A program made the position numbers and the translations under genes. From NCBI GenBank assembly GCA_964035545.1, contig OZ037767.1, positions 14,819,998 to 14,883,997 of the forward strand: a stretch of DNA of 64,000 bases, read 5' to 3'. The stretch is from Bugula neritina (lineage: Eukaryota > Bryozoa > Gymnolaemata > Cheilostomatida > Bugulidae). Below, piece by piece: positions 13,901 through 26,200 of this stretch; the stretch's first letter is position 1; the number at the start of each line of letters is the position of its first letter. The notes beneath the pieces are model-generated. The model was not told the DNA's origin, ran no database searches, and saw only the letters and a list, made by a program, of their open reading frames with translations.

Positions 13901-16900
13901 TGTATGCTAGTATGATATCTCAGTAGATAGTAATGTGTGCTAGTATGATATCTCAGTAGATAGTAATGTATGCTAGTGTGATATCTCAGTATATAGTAAT
14001 GTATGCTAGTATGATATCTCAGTATATAGTAATGTGTGCTAGTATATCTCAGTAGATAGTAGTGTATGTTAGTGTGATATCTCAGTATATAGTAATGTAT
14101 GCTAGTATGATATCTCAGTAGACAGTAATGTATGCTAGTATGATATCTCAGTAGATAGTAATGTATGCTAGTATGATATCTCAATAGATAGTAATGTATG
14201 CTAGTATGATATCTCAGTAGATAGTAATGTATGCTAGTATGATATCTCAGTAGACAGTAATGTATGCTAGTATGATATCTCAGTAGATAGTAATGTATGC
14301 TAGTATGATATCTCAGTAGATAGTAGTGTATGCTAGTATGATATCTCAGTAGATAGTAATGTATGCTAGTATGATATCTCAGTAGATAGTAGTGTATGCT
14401 AGTATGATATCTCAGTAGATAGTAATGTATGCTAGTATGATATCTCAGTAGATAGTAGTGTATGCTAGTATGATATCTCAGTAGATAGTAATGTATGCTA
14501 GTATGATATCTCAGTAGATAGTAATGTATGCTAGTATATCTCAGTAGATAGTAATGTATGCTGGTATGATATCTCAGTAGATAGTAATGTATGCTAGTAT
14601 GATATCTCAGTAGATAGTAATGTATGCTAGTATATCTCAGTAGATAGTAATGTGTGCTAGTATGATATCTCAGTAGATAGTAATGTATGCTAGTATGATA
14701 TCTCAGTAGATAGTAATGTATGCTAGTATGATATCTCAGTAGATAGTAATGTGTGCTAGTATGATATCTCAGTAGATAGTAATGTATGCTAGTATGATAT
14801 CTCAGTAGATAGTAATGTATGCTAGTATGATATCTCAGTAGATAGTAATGTATGCTAGTATGATATCTCAGTAGATAGTAATGTATGCTAGTATGATATC
14901 TCAGTATATAGTAATGTATGCTAGTATGATATCTCAGTAGACAGTAATATGTGCTAGTATGATATCTCAGTAGATAGTAATGTGTGCTAGTACGATATCT
15001 CAGTAGATACTAATGTATGCTAGTATATCTCAGTAGATAGTAATGTATGCTAGTATGATATCTCAGTAGATAGTAATGTGTGCTAGTATGATATCTCTGT
15101 AGAAAGTAATGTATGCTAGTATGATATCTCAGTATATAGTAATGTATGCTAGTATGATATCTCAGTATATAGTAATGTATGCTAGTATGATATCTCAGTA
15201 GACAGTAATGTGTGCTAGTATGATATCTCAGTATATAGTAATGTGTGCTAGTATGATATCTCAGTATATAGTAATGTGTGCTAGTATGATATCTCAGTAG
15301 ATAGTAATGTATGCTAGTATGATATCTCAGTAGACAGTAATGTGTGCTAGTATGATATCTCAGTAGATAGTAATGTATGCTAGTATGATATCTCAGTAGA
15401 CAGTAATGTATGCTAGTATGATATCTCAGTAGATAGTAATGTATGCTAGTATATCTCAGTAGATAGTAATGTATGCTAGTATGATATCTCAGTAGATAGT
15501 AATGTGTGCTAGTATGATATCTCAGTAGATAGTAATGTATGCTAGTGTGATATCTCAGTATATAGTAATGTATGCTAGTATGATATCTCAGTATATAGTA
15601 ATGTGTGCTAGTATATCTCAGTAGATAGTAGTGTATGTTAGTGTGATATCTCAGTATATAGTAATGTATGCTAGTATGATATCTCAGTAGACAGTAATGT
15701 ATGCTAGTATGATATCTCAGTAGATAGTAATGTATGCTAGTATGATATCTCAGTAGATAGTAATGTATGCTAGTATGATATCTCAGTAGATAGTAATGTA
15801 TGCTAGTATGATATCTCAGTAGACAGTAATGTATGCTAGTATGATATCTCAGTAGATAGTAATGTATGCTAGTATGATATCTCAGTAGATAGTAGTGTAT
15901 GCTAGTATGATATCTCAGTAGATAGTAATGTATGCTAGTATGATATCTCAGTAGATAGTAGTGTATGCTAGTATGATATCTCAGTAGATAGTAATGTATG
16001 CTAGTATGATATCTCAGTAGATAGTAGTGTATGCTAGTATGATATCTCAGTAAATAGTAATGTATGCTAGTATGATATCTCAGTAGATAGTAATGTATGC
16101 TAGTATATCTCAGTAGATAGTAATGTATGCTAGTATGATATCTCAGTAGATAGTAATGTATGCTAGTATGATATCTCAGTAGATAGTAATGTATGCTAGT
16201 ACATCTCAGTAGATAGTAATGTGTGCTAGTATGATATCTCAGTAGACAGTAATGTATGCTAGTATGATATCTCAGTAGATAGTAATGTATGCTAGTATGA
16301 TATCTCAGTAGATAGTAATGTGTGCTAGTATGATATCTCAGTAGATAGTAATGTATGCTAGTATGATATCTCAGTAGATAGTAATGTATGCTAGTATGAT
16401 ATCTCAGTAGATAGTAATGTATGCTAGTATGATATCTCAGTATATAGTAATGTATGCTAGTATGATATCTCAGTAGACAGTAATATATGCTAGTATGATA
16501 TCTCAGTAGATAGTAATGTGTGCTAGTACGATATCTCAGTAGATACTAATGTATGCTAGTATATCTCAGTAGATAGTAATGTATGCTAGTATGATATCTC
16601 AGTAGATAGTAATGTGTGCTAGTATGATATCTCTGTAGAAAGTAATGTATGCTAGTATGATATCTCAGTATATAGTAATGTATGCTAGTATGATATCTCA
16701 GTATATAGTAATGTATGCTAGTATGATATCTCAGTATATAGTAATGTGTGCTAGTATGATATCTCAGTAGATAGTAATCTATGCTAGTATGATATCTCAG
16801 TAGATAGTAATGTATGCTAGTATGATATCTCAGTAGATAGTAATGTATGCTAGTATGAAAGTCGTCCCTGATAATACGGTCGGTAATTATAGCTGGGTAG

Positions 16901-19578
16901 TCACGCAGACAAATCCATGTCAGTCTACGACAAGGATTACCTGCCGTTCAGTTCTCAAAGGAAACCGGACAGAATTAAACCTGATGACGCGAAGGTGTTG
17001 ATCAGCAATGTTGGCAGCACAACTTACAGGACTAGCAACAGGTAGGGATAGTAACTCAGAAATTTTGGATTTCAACTTCTCGAACTTTTTGAATTTGATA
17101 AAAGCTGATTTGGCTAAAACATTTAAAATTTGAGCTATGTATTGTTTGTAGGGAGGATTACTATGGTACCACTGGTGGTGCTATTTGCGAGGATACTAAA
17201 GCTATTAGAAAAGCCAACATGGAGAAACAGATTTCAAGACATATCAACTTTGAGAATAATGCAGATGATACAAAAATGTACTCAGGTGAGCATGTGGTGG
17301 ATTTAGCTTTTCCGCCATATTGTTTATGCTCAAGTGTAACTATGCAGCCATGTTGTTTATGCTGCAATGTAGCCTAGTAACCACATTGTGTTATACATGC
17401 TTTTGCGCTACTTTGCAATAACTCACTTCTGCATGCTCTCAATATAAGATGAGCCTGTAACTAAGCAACAACAGGCTTATGTAAAATATTATATTTAGGC
17501 AATATGTCCCACGCCAATAAAAATGCTGTTTTCAGCACAAAACTCGTAATATTTTGGAACTATTACAGTGATAATTGTAGAAAATCATTGATAAATTATT
17601 GATTAATAGGCTAATAGTATGCAGTTTGTATTTTCTTTAACTAATTTCAGTATTTTCACGAGACTTCCGAGGTCCGCCTAAAGACTACAAGACTATGAAA
17701 CCCGCCACAGAGAAGAAATGCGAGTTTAATTTCTTGGATTCAAATGGAATGATGCCACACCAGACGAAACGTCTACTAGACAACACAGAAAACAGTGTGA
17801 GTATTTTTGTGTTACTTGGCATGCATAGCATAATAATATATACGCCTTTCAAGTAAAATATTAGTGTTATGAAACTTACAAGTAAATTTAAAAATTCAAG
17901 TACACATAAAATAAATACTTTCAAGTAAGTAGCAGAGGGTCAGACAATATGTTTTCCCTGCTGCTGCTTGAGCTAATAATTGTATCAGGAGTTATACCCT
18001 ACACTAATGCCTAGCTTCATCTTATTTTTATCATTAGACCTTGACATGCCTAAACAGACTGAAAGCAAATTCACATCTTAGTGACCTCTAGCTAAAATTT
18101 TGAGTCCGCAAGCATTTTAAAAATATTTCATTTTATAAAAAAGTGCTGCCGTGTGTAAAATAGGATATATGCAAGTAGAAAGTTTATTTGCAAAGTAAAA
18201 GTGAGTTATCTGCCTTCGACAGGACAACTTCCGAGGAGCTGCCGGAGTAAGTCAGCTGGTGTTGAACAGCGACAAGGCCAGAGTAAAATCTGCAGCTAAA
18301 AGAAGACTCAAGTCCGGCAGGAGAGCTCACTTTGTCCTGGGAACCAGTCAGCTGTCTTACAACACTGTGTCAGCTGACACTTTCACCGGCAAACCTCGCG
18401 AAGATGAGCACATACCGGCAGCCGGAAAGGTTAGTCTGCTGATGCTGCTACATCCTGTATAATTTCATCAGATGCAGTACAATAATCATCAAATTGGTTT
18501 ATGACTTTATCTGCCAGATAGTGTGTATACCTTTGGTTAAGTTCTATTTTTATTCAATAATAATTGTGTTTTACCAATTAATGTTCAGCTTGTTTGAGAC
18601 ATATACTAAGTTTCTCATTTGTTTGAGTTCAATCAATTAAATATTAAGTCAGATTTCAAAAAGCAAATTATATAAACAGTAAAAGTAGTTAATTAAATTT
18701 CCAAATTCCCACAAGTTGATAAATTACGAAAAAGTTGCCATCTCTATATCCGAAGACTATCTATTGTCTTTATAAATTCCATTCTTTTGCCTCTTCTTAA
18801 GACTGAAAAGCCGAGCAAGGAGTTCTCTCACTTCACAATGAGTGAGAATACGGAGGATATGCTAGGTGACACGTATGCTCCGTCTATACAAGAATCTCGG
18901 GCTATCAAGGACATTTACTCTACCAAAGGAGGAGACCAGGCTATGCTGCCAACTAGCTCTACCGTCACAATGTCTGACTTTATACCTGTGAGTTGTATGC
19001 TGACTTTATACCTGTTATAAGTTACCAATCAAATTGAATAAAGGGCTACTATTAAATTTCACAGTGACACTAAAACACATGAGTAACACACTGTAAATAT
19101 TTCCATCAATCAAACTTTCTTTTGCTTTGATCGGTAATAAACAGAAATACTTTTCAATACCAATTACTTTTTTGTTTGTTAAACAAGCTAGTATTGTGTG
19201 GAATAACTCGCTCTATGTTCTGGTTACAGATTGAAAAGCGTGCCTACACAGTACCACAGCTCAGACAGATCAAAGCTGAACAAATCAAGACAGGAAAGGC
19301 AACTGCAAAAACGCATTTTTTCCACACAGACACAAGTTGTCGTAAGTGTCTACACAATGTTCCCACAATTGTAATTTCATAATAATGATAATATATGCCG
19401 AGTTTAAAGGGCGATTGCTATATTTTACAAATAATAATGTTTACTGATTAGCAGTGAAATCATGTTTTTACGTAAAATTTCTTGTTTTGCAGGTAACAAC
19501 TATGAATCTACTACTATGGCCAGTTTCATAAAGCCGGAGAGGATGAGCGGACAAGTTAACCTTTCACCACTTTACTGA
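4472..19578 (+). CDS. Ciliary microtubule protein, SAXO/TEX45-like
   Basis: Fourteen exons: 4472-4708, 5448-5552, 6297-6407, 6765-6895, 7473-7606, 8142-8217, 8323-8470, 16893-17041, 17152-17285, 17651-17796, 18223-18429, 18802-18987, 19230-19341, 19493-19578. All phases agree and give about 653 residues with a TGA stop. The product is basic and polar, with no signal peptide, membrane segment or enzyme motif. It repeats a motif of the form H-F-x-L-G followed by a tyrosine and threonine (KAHFHLGSHAD, RAHFVLGTSQLSYNT, with weaker SHFTMSEN and THFFHTDT). Such motifs are typical of stabilisers of axonemal microtubules such as SAXO4/PPP1R32 and TEX45, so a place on or inside ciliary microtubules is inferred. 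The first full motif is formed only by joining exons 7 and 8 across an 8.4-kb repeat-filled intron, which supports that splice. The exact orthologue is not certain; the gene itself is. Confidence 0.65.
5016..5189. mobile_element. Foldback element, about 60-bp inverted arms
   Basis: The left arm (5016-5077) and right arm (5128-5189) are imperfect reverse complements around a 50-bp centre. They share blocks such as ctctgagttg/caactcagag and ggaattctc/gagaattcc. It lies in intron 1 of the ciliary gene. A diverged relative is at 28409-28553, so this is a dispersed non-autonomous element without coding capacity. Confidence 0.7.
5329..5400 (-). tRNA. tRNA-like sequence, probably decayed
   Basis: On the minus strand it reads with an A-box-like ggtgtaatggttag, a B box (gggtttgaatccc) with a fully pairing T stem, and a gtgggggca end. 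The anticodon region carries gtttgcaaac. The acceptor stem pairs mainly through G-T pairs. It belongs with the copies at 3016, 44701 and 45497. Confidence 0.4.
6579..6604. repeat. (TA)n microsatellite
   Basis: Simple alternating TA of about 12 dinucleotides in intron 3 of the ciliary gene. Confidence 0.9.
7040..7400. repeat. Degenerate 32-33-bp minisatellite
   Basis: Units centre on gggaacataactgctatgt followed by agtcagtttataa. The first three are nearly identical and later ones decay to only the ggggacataacta core. It sits in intron 4 of the ciliary gene. Confidence 0.75.
7613..7956. mobile_element. Foldback hairpin element between two (TA)n runs
   Basis: 7717-7907 is a nearly perfect palindrome: arms of about 93 bp, about 5 bp of spacer, and only a few mismatches near the outer third. 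Both sides are pure TA runs (7613-7661 and 7907-7956). This is what a foldback/MITE element looks like after insertion into a TA repeat. There is no open reading frame. It lies in intron 5 of the ciliary gene. Confidence 0.75.
8628..16857. repeat. 8.2-kb array of 33-bp repeats
   Basis: About 250 units of 33 bp, core agtagatagtaatgtatgct followed by agtatgatatctc. A minority are 30 bp through loss of three bases (gat). Variant sites recur (agac for agat, tatat for tagat, ctctgtag for ctcagtag). The variants show higher-order copying: rare markers at 10978 and 11731 recur 2,328 bp later at 13306 and 14059, and 14059 recurs 1,569 bp later at 15628. It fills intron 7 of the ciliary gene. On the minus strand a frame stays open for about 1,900 codons only because the units are multiples of three. 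Confidence 0.97.
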
Positions 19579-20252
19579 GCAGCTCAAAAGATATGATAAC
19601 TCCAAAAACTCATCACCGCTTCATCTAAATTCCACATGTAGTACTGACAACTCCCAAACTACTCTTGCTAATTCATAAAACCCATGTTAGTAAGCTTCAA
19701 CTAGCTGAATACTGAAACATGTACTGCGAGTGTCAGAATATGTGTTACAGAGCTTTATAATATTGTGTCTTAGAGATAATGAGAATGATTTGTGCACATA
19801 TATTATATTTTATTCCATTATAATCACCACAATGAACTTTAAATATATTGAAATATGTTTTTTATTTTTATTCATTGCAAATGAATAATGAAAATTATAT
19901 TTTCACTAAAAAAATAAAATAATTTGCAGCTCTAGATTGAATACATTTTAAACGAAACTAACTTCAACTCTGCATCAAATTCTTGCCTCTGTGTGTTATG
20001 ATGCAGTCAATAGCAAGAGTTCCACACATGTAAGCAATACAAGGTTGGGGACTTCACTAACCACTCAAACTAACAGAGTTCAGCTCTCAAGATCACAGTC
20101 TAACTTTTACATCAAGACTTTTCATCCAGATGGTATTCTCTGTCGGGCAGCCCATATTCATATCTACAATATGAGAGGAAATTTACATTGTAGAATCTTA
20201 AGCTATTTATTCACACACTTGAGGCTGTACAGTCACCCCCCTCTACCCAATG
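19579..20252. other. Convergent 3' regions of two genes
   Basis: This stretch holds the 3' UTRs of the ciliary gene (+) and COQ8 (-). A plus-strand AATAAA is at 19913-19918. On the minus strand AATAAA lies at 20206-20211, 42 bp past the COQ8 stop, and again at 19861-19866. If the distal signals are used the two transcripts overlap tail to tail; this is inference. Confidence 0.55.
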
Positions 20253-23200
20253 CTATACTAACCTCGCAAAGACCGGGTCGTAAAGTGACTTCACATTCAC
20301 TCGGGACTTGAGTTTAGCACAAAGTAGGAAGGCGCCAGACAACTTCCTGTGCAGGGAATAAGTTTCCTCAGGAGGGGGAGATAATCTATGCTACAAGACA
20401 GAGAGTAGGTCATGTGACACATTATAACCTGAGATCTTCATCTAGTGGTGCCTGGATAGGGTGCCTGAAGCTACACACATCACCAGAGCGTTAGAGTAGA
20501 GTGAATGATTTCTCTATAAAGAACAGTTTGTAGTATTTCTAGTTCTAGTATAGGATGGAGAAACTACAGCAGCTTCCCAACAGTTCAGCAGATTTAAATA
20601 TGATATGCTGCCAACGCTGCCTCCAGACGTGATATCACAGACACCCAGACAGACACCCAGACAGACACCCAGACAGACACACAGACAGACACACACACAC
20701 ATACAGACACACAGACAGACACACACACAAACAATGTAATCAGTATTATCTCAATCACCAAGTATAAAATCATCAAGTATAAAAGGGCAGAATTGGGCAA
20801 ACTCCCACCTCTGTGTACAAACTTCTCCTACTTTAGTTGAGTGCACCAGATAACTATACTACAGACGTACTTACCTTGAGCATGACAGGTACTTACCTTG
20901 AGCAGACGTACTTACCTTGAGCATGACAGGTACGACGTTCTCGATCTTCTTCGTGATATCCTGTCTGCCGAAGTCAAACATCTCATCGACACCGCAAGGA
21001 CCGCCGAGGACAGTAACAGCCTCCACGTGGGCATCTATCATGGCCTGGTAAGACAGAGTTAGAGGTCAGTGTGCTGTGGCAACAGCTAACTTACGTCACG
21101 ACTTTACGGCTAGAATATATTGTACTATAAACTGCTTTTGGTAGCTTCACAAATTTACTAGTATGTGTTATAGTATATATGAGGTTATCTAATGCTATCC
21201 ACTAAGTACCCCAGGCTACCAACTAAGTACCCCAGGCTATCAACTAAGTACCCCAGGCTATTAACTGAGTACCCCAGGCTATCAACTAAGTACCCCAGGC
21301 TATCAACTAGGTACCCCAGGCTATCAACCAGGTACCCCAGGCTATCAGCTCAACACCCCTCAGGCTGTAACTTACCTTTGTGTCATAGCCTGTTAGAAAG
21401 CCAAGTTTGATGGAATTATCCACAATAGATTCCCTGTTGCCCGTTGCTGCCGCCTTTATAATCTTAATATAAATGTCTACGAACTTCCTACTGTATTGTC
21501 TAGTGGCTCCAAAGTCTAGTAAGTAGATCTGAAGACAAACAACAGCTTTAGAAACATTTACTGATCTATTAATAAATGCATTTAGTGCTCGGAAATAGGC
21601 CAATGACAGTGGAGCTTACAGAGGAGTGATGTTGTATACGCCAAAATTTAAATGTAACATAAAATACCGACTTACTTTATTACTTTCAGCTTCATAGAAG
21701 AAGTTTGACCAATTAGGATCTGTCTGCATGACATTCCAATCATAGAGCTCAGTGATACAGAGTTTCAGCAGATTCAGACCTGCCAACATACATATACAGA
21801 CCTGTCAATATACATATTCAGACTTGCCAATATACATATACAGACCTGTCAATATACATATACAGACTTGCCAATATACATATACAGACCTGTCAATATA
21901 CATATACAGACCTGTCAATATATACATACAGACCCGTCAACATACATATACAGACCTGCCAACATACATATACAGACCTGTCAACATACATACACAGACC
22001 TGTCAACATACATACACAGACCTGTCAATATACACATACAGACCTGTCAACATACATATACAGACCTGTCAACATACATATACAGACCTGTCAACATACA
22101 TATACAGACCTGTCAATATATATATACAGACCTGTCAATATACATATTCAGACCTGTCAATATATATATACAGACCTGTCAACATACATATACATATACA
22201 GACCTGTCAATATACAAGTTCTAGCAACAGAAAAATGCCCAAAAGTATAATTAGAGAAAAAAATCAGAAAAACCCATATATACTCACTCACGCAAGTTTA
22301 TAGTCGCCATCCCTGTGAGAAAACCCCTGACGGAAAGGTTTTTTGCTAAATCGGGCTAAGGACTTATTCATATGTGGCACAAAAGCAATTATAACTGGAT
22401 ACTCTTCCTAACATCACCAATGGCCTTTGTCGGGGTTCGAACCCATGACTCCGTGCTTACTAGGCAAACGCTCTAACCCCTAGACTAGTCTATACTATAT
22501 TGCGGTAATATTTGTTAATTCACACATGTCACCCTTGAGGACATTTACCATTCCAGTAAATATTAAGTAATGTTATACTCAAAGGAGGAACCTGCATACC
22601 CAGATTATCCCGCGTCTCTTGAGACAGATCAGTACATTTGTCTAGAGGGACACCAGGAATGAGCTGAGTCACCAACACCTGGTCTGTACTCAGTTCTTCG
22701 TACACTTTCGGCACCACAAATACAGGGTCGTCCCTCAGTAGCTCCCTACACAGGTACAAAATACGAAATACTTTAAGGCTATTCAATACTTTATTAAGCC
22801 TCACTTCTACCAGTTAGCCTACATTCTTATTGCTATGGGTTAGCTTATGTTTTCACTGATGTGAGTTTATATATTCTCTTTCATAGCCCTAGTAACCTAA
22901 AGCTTCAGATATCAACATTTCAGGCACATCACAGACACGGCCCTCAGCTTATGGAATGAGTGTAAAGAATCTTAGACTAGAATCTGACCTGAATACTTTC
23001 ATACAGCGGGCCTCCCTCTTGTAGTCACATTCCCACGAGAGCTCATGTCTAGACACATCCATCAAGTTCTCTGCATACATTCCTGTGACAGCATGAATAT
23101 GTTACATCACAAAATATTATTCTTTATAATATTGTGTTATATTATTATATTAAATAATATATATTGTATATTATATCACACAAAATAACGTTTATTATAC

Positions 23201-26200
23201 TTACTGTGTTATATCATTACACAATATATTTTATATTATATTATACAAAATATATTATATTATGTCATATTATTCTATTGCATAATATAGTATTACCTTG
23301 CTTTGTTTTAATATAATTAAATCAGTAGGGAAATGTTTCTTGTTTATTAGTTACATTTATATAATGTATGTTATACATAGTATAATTATTATATAATATA
23401 CATTACACAATATAATATATATTCAATGTACATGGTTGCAGCAAGCACCTGCCACACGTTGCTTCTCCATCAGAGAGCACATGTCACATGGTGTCTTACC
23501 TTTAGGGAGCACCTGCCACACTTTGAGGATAGAGAGCAGGTTGTTGATGTCACTGTTTATACTCCTGGCCACTCCCGGATACTGTACCTTCACTGCAACG
23601 ACCTCTCCATCATGCAGGACAGCTCTGTGTACCTAGTAGAGATCATAGTTGAGTAGACATCAATGAGCTGCACTTCAACTAATATTATATACATTCTAAT
23701 ACCCAGTAGATCCATTTGCAATGTGTCTTTTCTAGACGACATATTATATAATTAGTAAGGATGAACCTATAGAGACGCCGATCTAGTGAATATGACACTG
23801 AGTATAAGGTGCTGCCAATCTAGTGAATATGACACTGAGTATAAGGTGCTGCCAATCTGGTGAATATGACACTGAGTATAAGGTGCTGCCGATCTAGTAA
23901 ATATGACACTGAGTATAAGGTGCTGCCAATCTAGTGAATATGACACTGAGTATAAGGTGCTGCCAATCTAGTGAATATGACATTGAATATAAGGTGCTGC
24001 CAATCTAGTGAATATAACACTGAGTATAAATTGCTGACCTGACCTATGGACGCTGCCGCAAACGGCTTGTTGTCAAACTCAGCAAATTTGTTCCTCCAAT
24101 CAGCACCAAGTTGAGCTGACATAGCTTTCTACAACAAAATTTGTCACCATATACGTATACAGATGACTCCAAAATGGGTGAAAAAAAGGGAATTTTGTTA
24201 TTGCAATAAGTAGAAGACAACTTCCATTATTTAGATAATTTCATAAATATTTGCCACAATTACCTGGTTTCAGGAAGCAAACTTAGTAAACAAATCTATA
24301 CCTCAAGTTCTACAATCTATACCACAAGTTCTACAATCTATACCACAAGTTCTACAATCTATAACACAAGTTCTACAATCTATACCACAAGTTCTACAAT
24401 CTATACCACAAGTTCTACAATCTATACCACAAGTTCTACAATCTATACCACAAGTTCTACAATCCATACCACAAGTTCTACAATCTATACCACAAGTTCT
24501 ACAATCTATACCACAAGTTCTACAGTGTGAAAGGAGAAGAAAACTTCTAGAATTATCAGAATCAAATTTATCAATCAAACTAGTTAGTGAGCTGACTTAT
24601 CACGGCGAGCTTCTGACTCACCTCCATCTGTGACAGCGGCATAAAGTCAGCGCTCTGTCGTACTCTCTCAAACGCTGCCTGCAGCTGGGGATTCAGCATG
24701 GAGTTGTCTACACATAAATGAGAAAGAATTAGGAAAACTCTATTTGTCTCTAGACAAGTGTGTAATTAGGAAACAGACTGAATCATGTTGAGCAGCTGAG
24801 AGAAGCTTCTAGAGTTTACAGCTCAGCACCTGTTAGCTATTCTACAGTCACAAACATTTGACTATCAGAAGAATAAATGTTTTGATAACAATTTCATTCC
24901 TTTATTGCTAATAGAGTTATAAATTATAATAGTAAAACCAAATGTATGTAAATAAAGTTACCACTACAAGTGAAGTAGCCTATTGAAGGACGATAAAATC
25001 AGTTGAAAGATAAAATACCACTAGAAAATAAGAAAGATCTAATTTAAATTTGTATAATCAACATTTGACACCTTGTACACTTAACATCTGACACCTTGTA
25101 TACTCGACAACTGACACCCTGTACACTCGACATCTGACACCCTGTATACTCAACATCTGACACCCTGTATACTCAACATTTGACACCTTGTATACTCGAC
25201 AACTGACACCCTGTACACTCAACACCTGACACCTTGTATACTCAACATCTGACACTTACCTTGAATACTCAACATTTGACCTAGTTTCAGAGCCGCCCCC
25301 CTGACCCGGCACAGAGTGGAGACAATTCTCTCCATGTTGGCGTCACTGAACAGCGGACTTCCGCCAAGCAACGACGCGCTTCCCTCTGCACCTGCTGAAC
25401 CAATCAAAAGCAAACATGAGGACACAACGACCAATCAGAAAGCAAAAAATCAATGTAAATAAATCAGCTGCATGTAATATAACAGCTAATAAGAAATCAA
25501 TGCCAAACAAAAAGCTATAAACATTACACTAGGTACCATACTAAAGCTGTAACTCCGCCCACCTGATTTACTTCCTATTCCTAGGCCCCGCCTCGCCACC
25601 TCAGCTATAGCCCCAGCTCCAAGACCAGCGGCTAGTCCACCAAAACTCATAATACGAGAAATTCTATTGGCTGGAACTTTACTTTCTTTAGACTGAGAAC
25701 TCAGCTGTGGGAAATAGTAACAACGGTGTGAGATGAATCGTTATAATGAATTAATTGTGGTTCAAATTTTAAAGAGAGATGTCCCAAGTCTAGCTTTTAC
25801 AGAATTTCATATTAGTCAAGTTTTAATAGCAAATAGTTCGCTGGAAGTATAAATTTCTAACCACAAATACAAGTTTTTCACACTTAGACAATATACAATA
25901 TTACATATATATGAAAATATTACATATATATGGTAATATTACATGTATATGATGCTATTACACAACCATACTATGATGTAATACACACTTTGCCATCATA
26001 GCCTAATAATTATGTACTTTATTCCTCACCTGAGGTTGAAAGTCAAATGGTTGAACTTTGTGCCCGGCTGTTGGTATGGGTTGGGGAGGTAAAGGAGCGC
26101 GATGAAGGGAATCATGGTCAGGATTCTCTGCTAAACGAGTTTATTTGTAATCAATAGAAAACTAATAAATATATTGTATTGTTTAGCATAACATAATAAT

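Noticed and set aside
8461-14184. A 1,907-codon minus-strand open frame of RYHTSIHYYLL repeats
   Set aside because: It is the translation of a stop-free 33-bp unit in a homogenised array inside an intron of a plus-strand gene; it lacks a normal start and any non-repeat domain. Kept as a finding to test, not called as a gene.
8628-16857. CRISPR array
   Set aside because: Units are contiguous with no unique spacers, and the setting is a eukaryotic intron.
21752-22303. Two plus-strand frames of [14 protein letters not shown] type
   Set aside because: They are translations of the 22-bp repeat that copies the COQ8 exon-11 acceptor, antisense to the gene.
24303-24578. Cysteine-rich minus-strand frame (CRTCGID repeats)
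   Set aside because: It arises from a 21-bp intronic minisatellite of COQ8; no signal peptide or neighbouring coding evidence.
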